Positions 1-10,275 of a DNA stretch of 64,000 bases are shown here, piece after piece (position 1 is the stretch's first letter; each line of letters opens with the position of its first letter). The notes below the pieces were generated by a model. It saw only the letters and a program-made list of their open reading frames with translations. It was not told the origin of the DNA and searched no databases. The stretch is from Symbiodinium natans (lineage: Eukaryota; Sar; Dinophyceae; Suessiales; Symbiodiniaceae), in NCBI GenBank assembly GCA_905221605.1, contig CAJNDS010002086.1, positions 1 through 64,000 of the forward strand. Reading direction: 5' to 3'. The position numbers and the translations under genes are program-made.

Positions 1-120
1 TTTAAGCCGTGCCGAACTTGTTGACACCCATCATGTGAGCAGGGTGTTTGCAAATGGGGGGGGGGCTGCCCCCCCCCCAACCCCCCCCGCTTCTTTTAAG
101 CCGTACCAAGCGTGCTTCAA

Positions 121-345
121 TGCCCAAGAAACGAAGGAAATGACAGGATATCTGTCCAAAATGTAAGGAAAATAGGGTTTTCCCCCTAGGAAAAACCCAT
201 GAAAACCTAAGGGAAATCACAGGAAATCCGTCCAAAATGTAAAAAAAATATTTTTTCCCAATGAAAAACCAACGAGAACCTAAGGGAAATGAATGAAGAT
301 CCGTCCAAAATGTAAGGAAAGAAGGGTTTTTCCTCGAGAAAACCA
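121..345. repeat. Three imperfect tandem copies, about 75 bp unit
   Basis: The block around GTCCAAAATGTAAGGAAA recurs at about 153, 229 and 302, each followed by a gggtttttcc / aaaaccca-like segment and an AACCTAAGGGAAAT segment. Copies differ by scattered substitutions and short A-tract changes. No coding exon is visible in 1-640. Positions 57-90 and 368-420 are C/A homopolymer-rich low complexity. Confidence 0.7.
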
Positions 346-702
346 AGAAAATCGACCAAGAAAAAAAAATGCACCCCCCCCCCAAAAAAAAAGCAAAAAA
401 AACTCCACCCCCCTAAAAATCACGGGCGGGGGCGGAGGCCAAGCTTTCGGACTTGTGAGACATGTTTGTCTAAGCTTCAACACTGAGCCGTATCCTCACC
501 ATTGAACCAACAATTTCCTGGCACATGGTATCGGCCTTGGCAAGCGCATGCTTAGGTGCATCCTTAAGTAGAAGGACCACAAGACGCTATTTCCCCGGGT
601 ACCTTCAACGGAGCAGTGGGCCACCTGTTGCTGTAGCTTTTTGCTGGCTCTTGCCCCGTTGCTCGTGCTCTTGCGGCCCTCGCTGAATCGCGAACTCGTA
701 CC

Positions 703-3700
703 ATGGCTCGCATGTTCTTCTTGGTGCTCCCATGCCTTGTGGCAGCAGAACCGCAGGCTCTTCGTGGTGCAGATGTGCCACGCAAGCTCTTCGATGATGT
801 GGCTTGCACTGGCAGCGGAGGCTTGTCCCAGGACTCCCCGTCATGCTACGGAGGCCAAGTGCTTGTCGAGAGCTTCTCGCTTCACGTCCTCAGCTACGAC
901 GGCTCCACAGGTATCTATCCCAGTCAGTCTGCTAAGGAGTTTTGCTCTTTCTTGGCGGCCGTATATCTGAGACCCCATGTCACCTTCAAAACCTCTATCC
1001 AAAGATTTTCTGGTGCTGCATCCCCAAACCCTAAACCCTAAACTCTAATGCACGCGGTCGAATCACTCAAGTGAGGTATTGTGGACCTCAAGGCAGAAGG
1101 ACCACAGGCGGCCGAGTGCGCTGGCGCAACATTCCAAAACGATGACAATGCGATCACCATTGAGAGCTTTGGCACCTGTCTTGGGAGAGTTTGTGCGGGT
1201 TTAGGGTTTAGGGTGTAGGGTTTAGGGTTTAGGGTTTGGGGGAGTTTTTGAGGCTAAGCTGTGCTGCTTGATTCTGACATTTTAAGGGTTTAGGGTGTAG
1301 GGTGTAGGGTTTAGGGCCTGGCAGTTAGCAAGTCCAGCTTCAAGAGGGTTTAGGGTTCATCCCAAGCAAGCACTTAGGAATGACAACGGATGTGGGTTGG
1401 CCAACTACGAGTACTCCGTGAGGTATTGCCCAGACCAGGACTATGCTTCTCGGCCACACCTTTTTTCAATCACTTGTATCGTATGCCTACGCAGTCACTC
1501 TGCTTCATGTTCGGCTGCACGCGTGTCTCGGTAAGAACGGCTCGAGAACCGCTCTACGTAGAAAAAGGTAGCATGTAGGGCTGCCACCACCGGACTGCGA
1601 CAGTAAGAAATATGCAGGGAGCTTGACATCGAATTTAGGGTTTAGGGTTTAGGGTTTAGGGTCATGGCCGGGAGAAGGAGCCAACTACCCCAAGAGAAGG
1701 AAGCATCTGGCAAACATTCGAGCATTCACGCAAGCAAGAACTGAAAGTCCGGACTTCATTCCATCGACCTCCCGAGAGTACTGAGAGGCGGAAGAAGGTC
1801 AACAACAAAAACTCGGCACACGACCTCAAAGTCAGGTGTCGCTGCTTGCTTGCCGGGGTGCAGCTCATGCCAATCATGTATGGCATGTCATGTGTCTCAG
1901 TTCTGTTTTAAACGTGCCACCATGATCGGCGAGATTCACCTCAGCCATGTCCCGTGTGCGAGCCCCGAGTCTAAACCTTCAAGCGCGTGCTGGACGCAAG
2001 ACGATTCTGATAGCTGATAATAGCTGGTCCGCCGAACACTGCGAATAAAACCCTACCCCAAAAACACCATGAACTTGCAGGCATGCATGCTTTTGCCTTT
2101 CTGGCCATCAACAGAGGTGATCGTGAATCTGGTGAAGCCCTACGCCGTGCGTGTGGTGCTGCAGAGCCAGACGTGCCCAAGCGGAGCAGGGGAGGCCATT
2201 TGGGTTTAGGGTTTAGGGTTTCGGGTTTAGGGTTTAGGGTTTAGGGTAGTTTATTCAAAAGGGTTTAGGGTTTGGGGTTTGGGGTTAGGGTTTGGTGTTT
2301 AGGGTTTAGGACTAGGTAGGCCCTCAGGATATTTAACATTTTTCTTTAACCTTATCGGATACAGGAGGATCATATTGAGATTGAGGAATATGTTTCAGAG
2401 GGTTTTTAGGGCCATCCTGTATGGTCCGGCGAGGAGTTTGGGGGTATTTGGTAGGGGTAGAGTTCGGGCTTGGGCGATTTGCTTCTGGGATTTTGGTCAC
2501 TTAAGGCTGAAACCCTAAACCCTAAACCCTAAACCCTAAACCCTAAACCCTAAACCCTAAACCCTAAACCCTAAACCCTAAACCCTAAACCCTAAACCCT
2601 AAACCCTAAACCCTAAACCCTAAATAAACCTGTAGTTTCTGCTTGGAGACTTTTACGGATGGGCAAATAGGGCAGCAGTCGAACCCTGCACCCTAACCTC
2701 CTCGGTTTTTGAGGTTTGACTTCAGATGTTCTCCATACCCTTCTTGTGGTTCTTTCTATTGTGTGTGGGGCCTTAAATAAGCCCTAAACCCTAAACCCCA
2801 AACCCTAAACCCTAAACCCTAAACCCTAAACCCTAAACCCTAAACCCGGGGCAGTGCGTTTAGGCCATGCTTCGGCTTTTGCGGAAGTCTAGCTTTCAAG
2901 TGCCGTTACCCATGGATGCCTCCTCTGGTTCTGGGTTTGCAAAGGGCAAGTAGGACGCTGAAACCAAGCCAGGGTTTAGGGGTTTAGGGGTTTAGGGGTT
3001 TAGGGGTTTAGGGGTTTAGGGGTTTAGGGGTTTAGGGGTTTAGGGGTTTAGGGGTTTAGGGGTTTAGGGGTTTAGGGGTCATCAATCTTTTGCTTATGTC
3101 ATGACCCTTTCTGTGCGAGTTCGAGGCAGTCCTCATCATCCAGAACTTGTCAGACACGGAAGAACGAGAACTCACCGTAGCCCGGGGTTAGTCCATCACG
3201 TCACACCAGGTTTTGGGTTCTGAGGCTCCATTTTGCTCACAGCCCCGCCGATACACCACAAGGCCTGAATACCCTAGAGCCTTGAATGCTGGAGCAGAAC
3301 CATCACCAGCTAAGATCCCGTCAGGTTTGAGCACACGGGCCGCTCTGATGAACTGCGCCGAAAGTGCGCAGGGCATGAATTCGAGCTACTCTGGCAGTCG
3401 CACATGCAGTTTAACTCGAGGGAGTAGTTCTTCAAATCTGTACGTCTGACAACGTTTCCGATGAGACATCACTGCTCCAGAGAGCGAATACGTTCTTGGG
3501 GCGCCAGCTTAGTAGTAGAGTAGGTAACCTTTAGCCTTTTTGGGGTAATATATTCCCCTTATAATCCCAAAGGTTAACCTTTAAAACCCCTAGGTACTGG
3601 ACAACTAAGCCAGTTCTGCGGCTTGCACTTGCCTTGCTTGGTTCAATGCTTGGCGCATGATTTCTTAACTGAGGGTCGCCATGAGTCGCCCTTAAACCCT

Positions 3701-4490
3701 AAACCCTAAACCCTAAACCCTAAACCCTAAACCCTAAACCCTAAACCCTGAACATGTTGACCAGTCCAAGAAACAGCCCAAGGTTCCGGCGACCCTCTTG
3801 TTGAACAGGCTTAATTCAAAGCTTCTGCCAATGACGTGTCCGCAGGCTGTACATCTCTGCAACGCCTTTTGAAACGGGAGTCCTTCTATGCAAGTGTCTA
3901 GTAGTTAAGCTGGTCTTTTTTTGAGCTCCTGAGCTAAACCCTAGGCCCTAAGCCTTGAGAACCCTAAGGGGCCGATCTGTGTGATGGCTATTTCGCCTTG
4001 CTTGCCTGACAGGAGCGTCGTCTTGCACAGGCCCGGAAGACTGCAGAGGCGGACAGGGCAAGGGGGGTGTGGGGTTTAGGGTTTAGGGTTTAGGGTTTAG
4101 GGTTCAGGGTTCAGGGTTTAGGGTTTAGGGTTTAGGGTTTAGGGCCCAGGGCTTAAGTTTGGCTGTTCAGCCCACAGCGACACTCCTTCCACCATAGTTC
4201 CACCCCCAGGCCGCAGCCCGAACCTCCCTGATCCGCATGCCTGGTCCACATTGGCCATAAATCGAAGGCCTGAACCTTGGACATCTTAGACATGTCTAAA
4301 CGAGCAAACACACTGGGCCTGAAGCTGGGCGCTGTAGACTCCCACACTCAAAGGGTTGAGGGTTTAGGGCTTAGCTATCAAGTGCAAGCCCAGATACAAA
4401 GGGGGTTTCAGACCAAGCGTCTCGGTGTAGTAGGACAGCAAGCCATATCTCGTGCCAGGCGGATATCCAGCGAGAGAAGAAGGCGCAGAG
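703..4490 (+). CDS. Unidentified secreted or membrane-anchored cysteine-rich protein (multi-exon, 3' end not found)
   Basis: Not recognised as a known family. Exons that agree in phase: 703-910 (GT donor), 1097-1184 (GA), 1378-1438 (GA), 1495-1530 (GT, GTAAGA), 2081-2203 (GT), 3126-3176 (GT), 3610-3654 (GC), 4013-4066 (GT), 4459-4490 (GC). The ATG at 703 starts a short basic-hydrophobic leader (MARMFFLVLPCLVAAEP) that looks like a signal peptide. Exons 2-4 are cysteine-rich (GTCLGNDNGCGLANYEYS; SLCFMFGCTRVS). The 2081 exon reads VIVNLVKPYAVRVVLQSQTC. The 3610 exon is hydrophobic (PVLRLALALLGSMLG) and may be a membrane segment. It is followed by charged helical exons (ERRLAQARKTAEADRAR; ADIQREKKAQR), suggesting ectodomain, membrane anchor, then basic coiled tail. 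An extra exon near 3441-3507 is possible. Function unknown; the later exons could belong to a second gene. Confidence 0.5.
1200..1365. repeat. TTTAGGG-type telomere-like repeats in intron 2
   Basis: Short TTTAGGG runs at 1201-1245, 1287-1316 and 1347-1358, including TGTAGGG variants, fill the intron between the exons ending 1184 and starting 1378. Further short runs occur at 1634-1663 and 2204-2310. Confidence 0.8.
2336..2431 (+). mobile_element. Family M introner-like element, copy 1
   Basis: Contains GGAGGATCATATTGAG, then CAGAGGGTTTTTAGGGCCATCCTG. The same order (GAGGATCAT, CAGGAACAT, CAGAG.GTTCT, AATCCTAGGAA) occurs in two introns of the OPR-like gene at 13.0-13.3 and 14.2 kb. It lies in the intron between the 2081-2203 and 3126-3176 exons. 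Confidence 0.6.
2510..2627. repeat. (CCCTAAA)n array, about 16 units
   Basis: A nearly perfect CCCTAAA tandem array in the same intron as family M copy 1. A second array of about 10 units follows at 2782-2847. Confidence 0.95.
2971..3079. repeat. 8-base telomere-variant array (GGGGTTTA)n, about 13 units
   Basis: The unit is TTTAGGGG, eight bases rather than seven, and almost perfectly homogeneous. It ends about 45 bases before the acceptor of the 3126 exon. Confidence 0.9.
3510..3609 (+). mobile_element. Family B introner-like element, copy 1
   Basis: Begins TTAGTAGTAGAGTAGGTAAC, carries the inverted pair GGTAACCTTTAGCC / AGGTTAACCTTTAAAA around a short loop, and ends GGTACTGGACAACTAAG directly at the acceptor of the 3610 exon. 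It is nearly identical to the copy at 38,230-38,331. Confidence 0.8.
3691..3750. repeat. (CCCTAAA)n array
   Basis: About eight units in the intron after the 3610-3654 exon. The same intron carries TTTAGGG runs just after the 4013-4066 exon (4074-4145). Confidence 0.9.
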
Positions 4491-4612
4491 GCCTTAGCAA
4501 GGCTTTATGCAGACCTTCCCGAAGAATTCCCTCACCTGGCAGGGCCAGTCCATGAGCCACAGCACTGAAAGCAATGCATGGGATTGCGCTGTGCGTTCTC
4601 CGCCCCCCCCAA

Positions 4613-4688
4613 ACCCCAAACCCCGAACCCCGAACCCCGAACCCCGAACCCCGAACCCCGAACCCCAAACCCCAAACCCCAAACCCTA
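4613..4688. repeat. Telomere-variant array (ACCCCGA)n / (ACCCCAA)n
   Basis: Seven-base units with CCCCGAA and CCCCAAA in place of CCCTAAA. Proline-rich reading frames through it are by-products of the repeat. Confidence 0.85.
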
Positions 4689-5002
4689 ATCTTTCATCTT
4701 TTGGAGCCTACGCGAGTCTTGACGCTAGGGGGATGTCCAGCACCTTTGCGTTTCAGATGGTGGTTGGTTTGCGCGACCTGGCCTTCCCTCCCCCCCCTTC
4801 CCCCCCCACTCGCCTCCCCCTCTCCCCCCATGCCCTGCCCTCCGAAAGAAACAGGGCAAAAAAGCGCAATGTAAAAGCCCAGGCCCCATGGCAGGGCCCC
4901 TAGACCCTAAATCCTTAAAGCGCGATGAGCACTCAGCATTAAATCCTCAACCGCATGGTTTTGAAGTTCAGGATTCAGGGTTTAACGGGTCTCAAGATTG
5001 AG

Positions 5003-5205
5003 GGAGAGAGGTAGAGAGGGAGCGGGAGAGACGGGGAGCGAGGGAGGGAGAGGGTGTGTGAGTGTGTGTGGGCGGGGCGAGGAGGCGAAACGCGAACCGG
5101 GACCACATAGTACATACATGTATACATATACATATACATACTTGTACATGCATCTACATACATATGTAGCTATATATATATATATGTATGTGTGTATGTA
5201 TATGC
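5003..5205. repeat. GA-rich then (TA/CA) microsatellite region
   Basis: Positions 5000-5060 are GAGGGAGAG-type. Positions 5105-5205 are CATATA/TATATG-type, ending in a (TA)n run near 5171-5186. No convincing exon between 4490 and 6700 beyond the orphan candidates listed separately. Confidence 0.8.
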
Positions 5206-6116
5206 AGAAAGGAGGTCCAAAATCCGAGACTCGTGAGACCATGGCCGTGGGCATGCCCCAAAAGCAAGGGGCGATGTTGCAACCTATCTGTCGCGGCGGC
5301 ACCGCTTCGCGGGGGCCCTGGGCTGTTGAGGGGCTTCGGCCGCAGGTCTTGGCGTGCATAAGTCTCGGGGTTCACGGAGCCGCTTTCTGCATGTGGCAGC
5401 TCAAGCCTCAGAGGGTTCTGTTGAGGTGCAAAGGGCCCTTAGACGATGTAAAGGGCTTAGGGACTTTCGGTTTCACAGCATCAGGGTGCTTTAGCCAACG
5501 GCAGTCGAGGTGGAACCGTCTTGACTGCCCATGACGGACTGCGAACATGCCTGCATGGGTTTAGCTGACTGCGATGGTTTGGGTGGAAGGCTTCCACAAA
5601 GTTCCGTACTTGTGGGTCTCTCTTCTTGCAGCTTAAGTTTTCTTTCAGCTTTGGCAGCCAACTCATCAGGCGATGGTGCAAAGAATTGGCAGCACACGCT
5701 TGCGTTGCGGGTGTTGCTACTGGAAGACATTAGTTGCACCAGTGTGTCTATGTGCACGTGGAGTCAAAACTGACCCTTTAGGCCCTCGTCTAGACCCTGC
5801 AGCCAGAACCGTCGAAAATGTGTGGCTTGCAGGTAGATCCGATGTTCCGGCGGCGGCGCTTGAAGTGGACGGGTTCCCAGTGCGGGCGAAGGGCCTGAAA
5901 CACTCAACGCTATGTTTAGGGGTTTGGGGTTTAGGGTTTATCCAAGACCCGCACAGACATCTCAGCTGCTAGGAGGGTAGGATTTGGAGCGATACGGACT
6001 AAACCCCTAAACCCCTAAACCCTTGAAACATCTTTTTGAGCAAACCCATCAGTGGCTGAGGGCTTGGAGGAATTGAGGTCGGGGTCGCAAAACCGTAGAA
6101 CAGTTGAAGGTCGTTT

Positions 6117-6245
6117 CTTCTCTAAGGGTAGTTATATGGGCCTTAATATGGTCCCTTACCTCCTTCAAAGTTGGGCTGTGTAGGAATAGAAGGGGTCCCC
6201 GTTTAAGGGCCCATACTCAGGGACCATGTAACTACCCTGAGAGTG
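6117..6245. mobile_element. Family E palindromic element, copy 1
   Basis: Terminal inverted segments CTCTAAGGGTAGTTATATGG and CCATGTAACTACCCTGAGAG enclose CTTAATATGGTCCCTTACCT and GGGTCCCCGTTTAAGGGCCC. The same architecture is found at about 8636-8785 and 63,730-63,883. Confidence 0.8.
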
Positions 6246-6704
6246 TGGGTTGCTGTTTAGGAGCCGGGGTTGGGCTTGGGGCCAGGGCGCTTCAACCGCG
6301 TGACAAATCTTGAAAGTTGCAGGTTTAATTTGTTTTGCGCGACTGTGACGTTTACCACAAGTGCCCAGATGCTTTCTAGTTCATGGGTCAAGGTAACCCA
6401 TCTATACCCAATGTAGTGCTGGGCGTCCCAGCCTGCGGTGATGATTCCTGCGAGGTTGGGTGTATATCAGTCTGGCCCAGGCTGGAACGTCAAAATGCGG
6501 GCCTGAACAACGAGACCGAGGTCCGCGATTGGCACTTTTGTTGTAGGCCTTTAAGGCCGCCATGACACGGAAAGGTGCAGCGAAAGGTGCCGCAGCGTTC
6601 CATGCTTTATTTCCTGGGCGAAGAGTGAACCCAAGCACACAAAATGAGCTTCAAAATTCGAAGGCCTTAAACCCTGAACCCTAAACCCTAATCCCTGGTC
6701 CACA

Positions 6705-7110
6705 GACCTGGAGAGCATGTCTTTGGATGCTGAGCTTGGGAGTGGCAAGGAAGTTCATCAGGGTGATTGTCAGTTCCTTACGCAACTGTTTCTGCCAGGT
6801 TCTGTGGCTTAAGCCCAATGAACCCCATGAACTTACAGGAAGCTGCCGAGCTGACAGACAAGCATGTGACAAGCTCCCGCAATGCCATGCGCTGTCTCTG
6901 AAGGCGGAGATTCCTTGAGAGAATGCCAGCCCAGATCTTCCAAAACCCCTTAATTAAGGTATATGCCCTAGTTCATAGTAAGGATCCTTAGTATAAATTA
7001 GGATAGATTCCTCAATTCAGGGGTTTTGAATGCCAGGTCAAGCTCAACAACTACTACTCGGTCCACGCCGACAAGACTGCCCAGTGGCCAACGCACCTTG
7101 TCGGAGCTTG
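6705..7110 (+). CDS. Three phase-consistent exons of an unidentified protein
   Basis: Exons 6705-6798 (DLESMSLDAELGSGKEVHQ; donor GT), 6839-6903 (GSCRADRQACDKLPQCHALS; donor GC) and 7037-7110 (VKLNNYYSVHADKTAQWPTH; donor GT). Phases match at both junctions, which is the main argument that they are real. The second intron is a clean family A element. The first begins GGTTCTG and is only 40 nt. Five cysteines fall within about 25 residues across the first junction. Not recognised; it may continue the 0.7-4.5 kb gene or be a separate one. An upstream candidate with an ATG at 6562 (MTRKGAAKGAAAFHALFPGR) may be its start. No stop codon was located. Confidence 0.45.
6930..7027. mobile_element. Family A introner-like element, copy 1, with 9-bp flanking repeat
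   Basis: CCAGATCTTCCAAAACCCC at the left pairs with GGGGTTTTG at the right; AATTAAGG/CCTCAATT and AGGATCCTTAG sit inside. GAATGCCAG occurs immediately before the element (6921-6929) and again at its end (7028-7036), the second copy ending in the AG used as acceptor. It looks like a target-site duplication. Confidence 0.8.
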
Positions 7111-7135
7111 GTACAGTTTAGGGATGAGGGTGCAA

Positions 7136-7260
7136 AAGGGTTTAGGGTTTAGGGTGTAGTGTTTAGGGTGCAGGGTTTAGGGGTCAGGGTTTAGGGTGTA
7201 GGGTGTAGGGTTTAGGGTGTAGGGTTTAGGGTTTAGGGTGTAGGGGGTTTAGGGCATGCC
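7136..7260. repeat. TTTAGGG array with TGTAGGG interspersed
   Basis: Mixed TTTAGGG and TGTAGGG units downstream of the 7037-7110 exon, ended by GGGGGTTTAGGGCATGCC. Confidence 0.85.
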
Positions 7261-7337
7261 GAGGCTAAGTGGGGGTAGCGTTTTTTCCTGGCAGTTGCAC
7301 GCAGTCCAGTTGCAAAAGGGTTTAGGGGGTAGCCCAC

Positions 7338-7462
7338 AAGTCCTCCACTTTTGGAGGTTCATGGGTGCTTATAACCCCAATGATAACTGCACTTGTAAGC
7401 CCCCTAAGACCCCCAAGTAGATTAGTTGGGGTTAGAAGTACCCATGAATCCACAAAGCCACC
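7338..7462. mobile_element. Family H-like palindromic element
   Basis: TTCATGGGTGCTTATAACCC on the left is an imperfect inverted copy of GGGGTTAGAAGTACCCATGAA on the right, enclosing about 50 bases. It is related in design to the 15.94-16.08 kb element, whose terminus reads TTCATGGTACTCATTAACC. Confidence 0.6.
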
Positions 7463-7599
7463 AGCCCAAAACCAAAACGGTTCGGCAAACTTCGAAGATC
7501 AGAGAAAAATGATTCAGACCCAAAGTAGCGATCAGCATTGCCAATGGGCCACGCCCCCAAGTCCCCAAGAAGGCCCAGCGAAATGCAAGGCTGAAAGCC

Positions 7600-7682
7600 G
7601 GGTTTAGGGTTTAGGGTTTAGGGTTTAAGGTTTAGGGTTTAGGGTTCAGGGTTTAGGGTTTGGGTTTTAGGGTTTAGGGTTT
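7600..7682. repeat. TTTAGGG array
   Basis: About eleven units with single-base variants. Related CCCTAAA and CCCCTAAA units follow at 7866-7930, and TTTAGGG at 8022-8080. Between them (7690-7860) I see no exon. Confidence 0.9.
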
Positions 7683-8218
7683 GTCGGCGCAGAGTCTGGG
7701 TCCAAAAAAAGGGTGTAGGGTTCCTATCCAACTGAGTTTGGCAGCAAGTTTTTTGCCTTCGAGATTGAGCCGCCGGAACACCAAGAGCCCCCCAACATAG
7801 CATAGGCAGCTAGAACACGGCTTGCACATGTCGTAGTTCCATCCGAAATTTGTCAAAACATTCAATCCAAACCCCTAAACCCTAAACCCTAAACCCCTAA
7901 ACCCCTAAGCCTCTAAACCCCTAAGCCCTAAATTCTTGCAAACCTCCGGCAGTTGGCAGGAACCGCGGCGCCGTCCACAATAAGTGGCCCAGTCCGTGGA
8001 AGACCTAGCATGCCGCGCGTGGGGTTTAGGGTTTAGGGTTTAGGGTTTGGGTTTAGGGCTTAGGGCTTGGGGTTTTGGGTCGAGTTGTTGTCTTTGCCAG
8101 CACGAGCGGGCACGGTTTAGGGTTCATAAAAATCATGACCAGGACTCCTGGACTTTGACCCTTGTGTCAGGCAAGTAACCGGCTTAGTCCTAAACAAGCC
8201 AGAGCTACACCAGGATCT

Positions 8219-8337
8219 TGCCAGTTGCGTTGCAGAACCCACCCATTTTCTTCTCCGTCAGGCTTTTATCCAAAACCTACGCTCCCCTCATGCTGACACG
8301 ATCATGCTGCATCAGCCTGCGAAAGGCCCTGTCGGGT
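8219..8337 (+). other. Candidate orphan exon(s)
   Basis: An open stretch reads VALQNPPIFFSVRLLSKTYA and then PLMLTRSCCISLRKALS before running into TTTAGGG repeats at the donor side. The composition is plausible for coding, but no homology is recognised and no adjoining exon was found. Confidence 0.2.
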
Positions 8338-8635
8338 TTAGGGTTTAGGGTTGATCTGAATACTGGCATTCCCAGACATGTCACTGAGGTACCACTGAGA
8401 GCCACTGCGTTTGACGATCTCGGCCTGAGCGATGGGCCTGAGATGTTTATTTAACCAACCCCTAAGCCCGGACCCCTGAAAAACCAACCCTAATCCCTAA
8501 AAAACCCTACCGAATCCCCTAAACCCCAAGCCCCACAGTGCCCTACAATACAGCAGGCACCACACCTCATCATGTGACGTGTTTCCAGCCAGGTGCACTG
8601 GGGTGCAAAATAATGATGGTTATACTTTTGCTGGT

Positions 8636-8785
8636 TGGGGTAGTTTATCATGGGTCTTTAATATGGTCCCTAACCTCCTCTAAAGGGGTTCTGATATATG
8701 GGCCCCGAATTTGTATACAGTCTGTAAGGGTTATATAAGGGGTGCCCTTTGAAGGGCCCATACCTCGGGGCCATGTAACCCTTAG
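8636..8785. mobile_element. Family E palindromic element, copy 2
   Basis: TTTAATATGGTCCCTAACCTC and CCTTTGAAGGGCCCATACCT correspond to the 6.1 kb copy. The outer arms are GTAGTTTATCATGGG and CCATGTAACCCTTAG. Confidence 0.75.
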
Positions 8786-8828
8786 AAATGTTCACGATCC
8801 CACCTTCTGGTTCAGGCTTCGTAGCTTC

Positions 8829-8946
8829 CTAGGTAGGATAAGGGGGAGCCCTTTAAAAGGGAGCCCTTCTTAACCCTCTTCTGGCTCTCTTAAACAGGGA
8901 CCTTATTCAGAGGGTCTATATCCCCAAGGGCCCCCTAATCCTATCT
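8829..8946. mobile_element. Family G hairpin element (single copy seen)
   Basis: GGTAGGATAAGGGGGAGCCC at the left pairs with GGGCCCCCTAATCCTATCTG at the right. Inside, AAAAGGGAGCCCTTCTTAAC is itself partly palindromic. It starts four bases after the family E copy region ends, in intergenic or intronic DNA. Confidence 0.55.
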
Positions 8947-9037
8947 GCTATAGCTGAGTGTTTGGGCATGGGGCCGGTGCAGTGCCAAGTCGTAGCTCGC
9001 AGCAGTTGCCCCAAGCAAGGGGTCCACGCGTTTCACC

Positions 9038-9236
9038 TAAACCCTAAACCCTAAACCCTAAACCCTAAACCCTAAACCCTAGACCCTAGACCCTAGACCC
9101 TAAACCCTAAACCCTACACCCTAGACCCTAGACCCTAGACCCTAGACCCTAGACCCTAGACCCTAGACCCTATAGACCCTATAGACCCTAGACCCTAGAC
9201 CCGAAACCCTAGACCTAGCCCCTAAACCCTACACCC
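9038..9236. repeat. CCCTAAA array degenerating into CCCTAGA array
   Basis: The first six units are CCCTAAA. The rest are mainly CCCTAGA, with two CCCTATAGA units near 9170-9185. A block of one variant unit suggests local expansion after mutation. Confidence 0.9.
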
Positions 9237-9462
9237 GGCTTGTTTTTTGGATGCTCTCAAAGAGTCCAAAAGTCCGCAAGCAGTGGATTCTGGCAGATTC
9301 TGGCGAGTTGAGAGTGGGAGCAACGCGCAGGCAGTTTCATGGCTGGAGGGGTGTTGCGGTTTCGGGTTTAGGGTTTACAGGGTTTAGGCTGTCAGGGTTT
9401 AGGGTTTACAGGGTTTAGGCATCTTGGTAGAGCTCTCCGGTTCTCTTTGGGCTACAAGGTGC

Positions 9463-9545
9463 CCCTAAACCCTAAACCCTAAACCCTAAACCCTAAACCC
9501 TAAACCCTAAACCCTAAACCCTAAACCCTAAACCCTAAACCCCCC
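9463..9545. repeat. (CCCTAAA)n array
   Basis: About eleven units. TTTAGGG arrays in the other orientation follow at 9652-9710 and 9803-9863. No exon is evident between 8950 and 9860. Confidence 0.9.
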
Positions 9546-10275
9546 TAAGCACTAAACCCCAATCCCTAAACCCAATTGTTTGCAAGTAGCTGTGTGCCCT
9601 TCGTCCTGCAGGGCCGAGTCCATCGGCTGAGGGTTTCGACTCCCTACATGGGGGTTTAGGGTTTAGGGTTTAGGGTTTAGGGCTAGGGTTTAGGGTTTCG
9701 GGTTTAGGGTCTGTACGACAGCGGCCTCTTGCTCCATAGTCCTGAGACTATTACTGAACCAGTGAAGCCCCAAGTCGCTCAGGGCTTTTAGGTTGCGGGG
9801 ATGTTAGGGCTTTAGGGTTTAGGGTTTAGGGGATTTAGGGTTTAGGGTTTAGGGTTTAGGGTTGTTAGAAAGCCAGCAGAAGCCTTTTCTGGAGTGCTCC
9901 TCTTCGGATCCTGAGCGTGCAGGGTTGAGGAATCCCGATAGGGTACTCCCCCAGGGGCAAACTTGTCAATCACGCAAGCCTGGTGGCACTCCGTCACCGT
10001 TTGCCGAAATTGTCCTCCTTCAGGTTTTGGCTCAGAGGTGTTGACGCCCAAACTTGCTTCAGCAAGCACCCTAAGGGGCAGTGTGTGCCGGTACGCGGTC
10101 ACCGGTGTCTTTCCCACCCTTCCACTTATGTGTGGTTGCGCTATTTTTCTTAATTTTATTTGCGCGTGTGTGTCTCGACCGGCTGCGGCTTCGCTTGATG
10201 TTCTGCCCGGCTGCGCGCCTGCCCAGTGAGGTGCGGCGTGCAGGGTGCGGCCCTTGACAGCCTTGGCACACACCT

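Noticed and set aside
2510..2627. A chromosome end or scaffold telomere
   Set aside because: Arrays occur in both orientations throughout the window with unique genes on both sides, so no single array marks an end.
4507..4903. Proline/threonine/asparagine-rich open frames
   Set aside because: Read through the ACCCCGA repeat and C-tracts.
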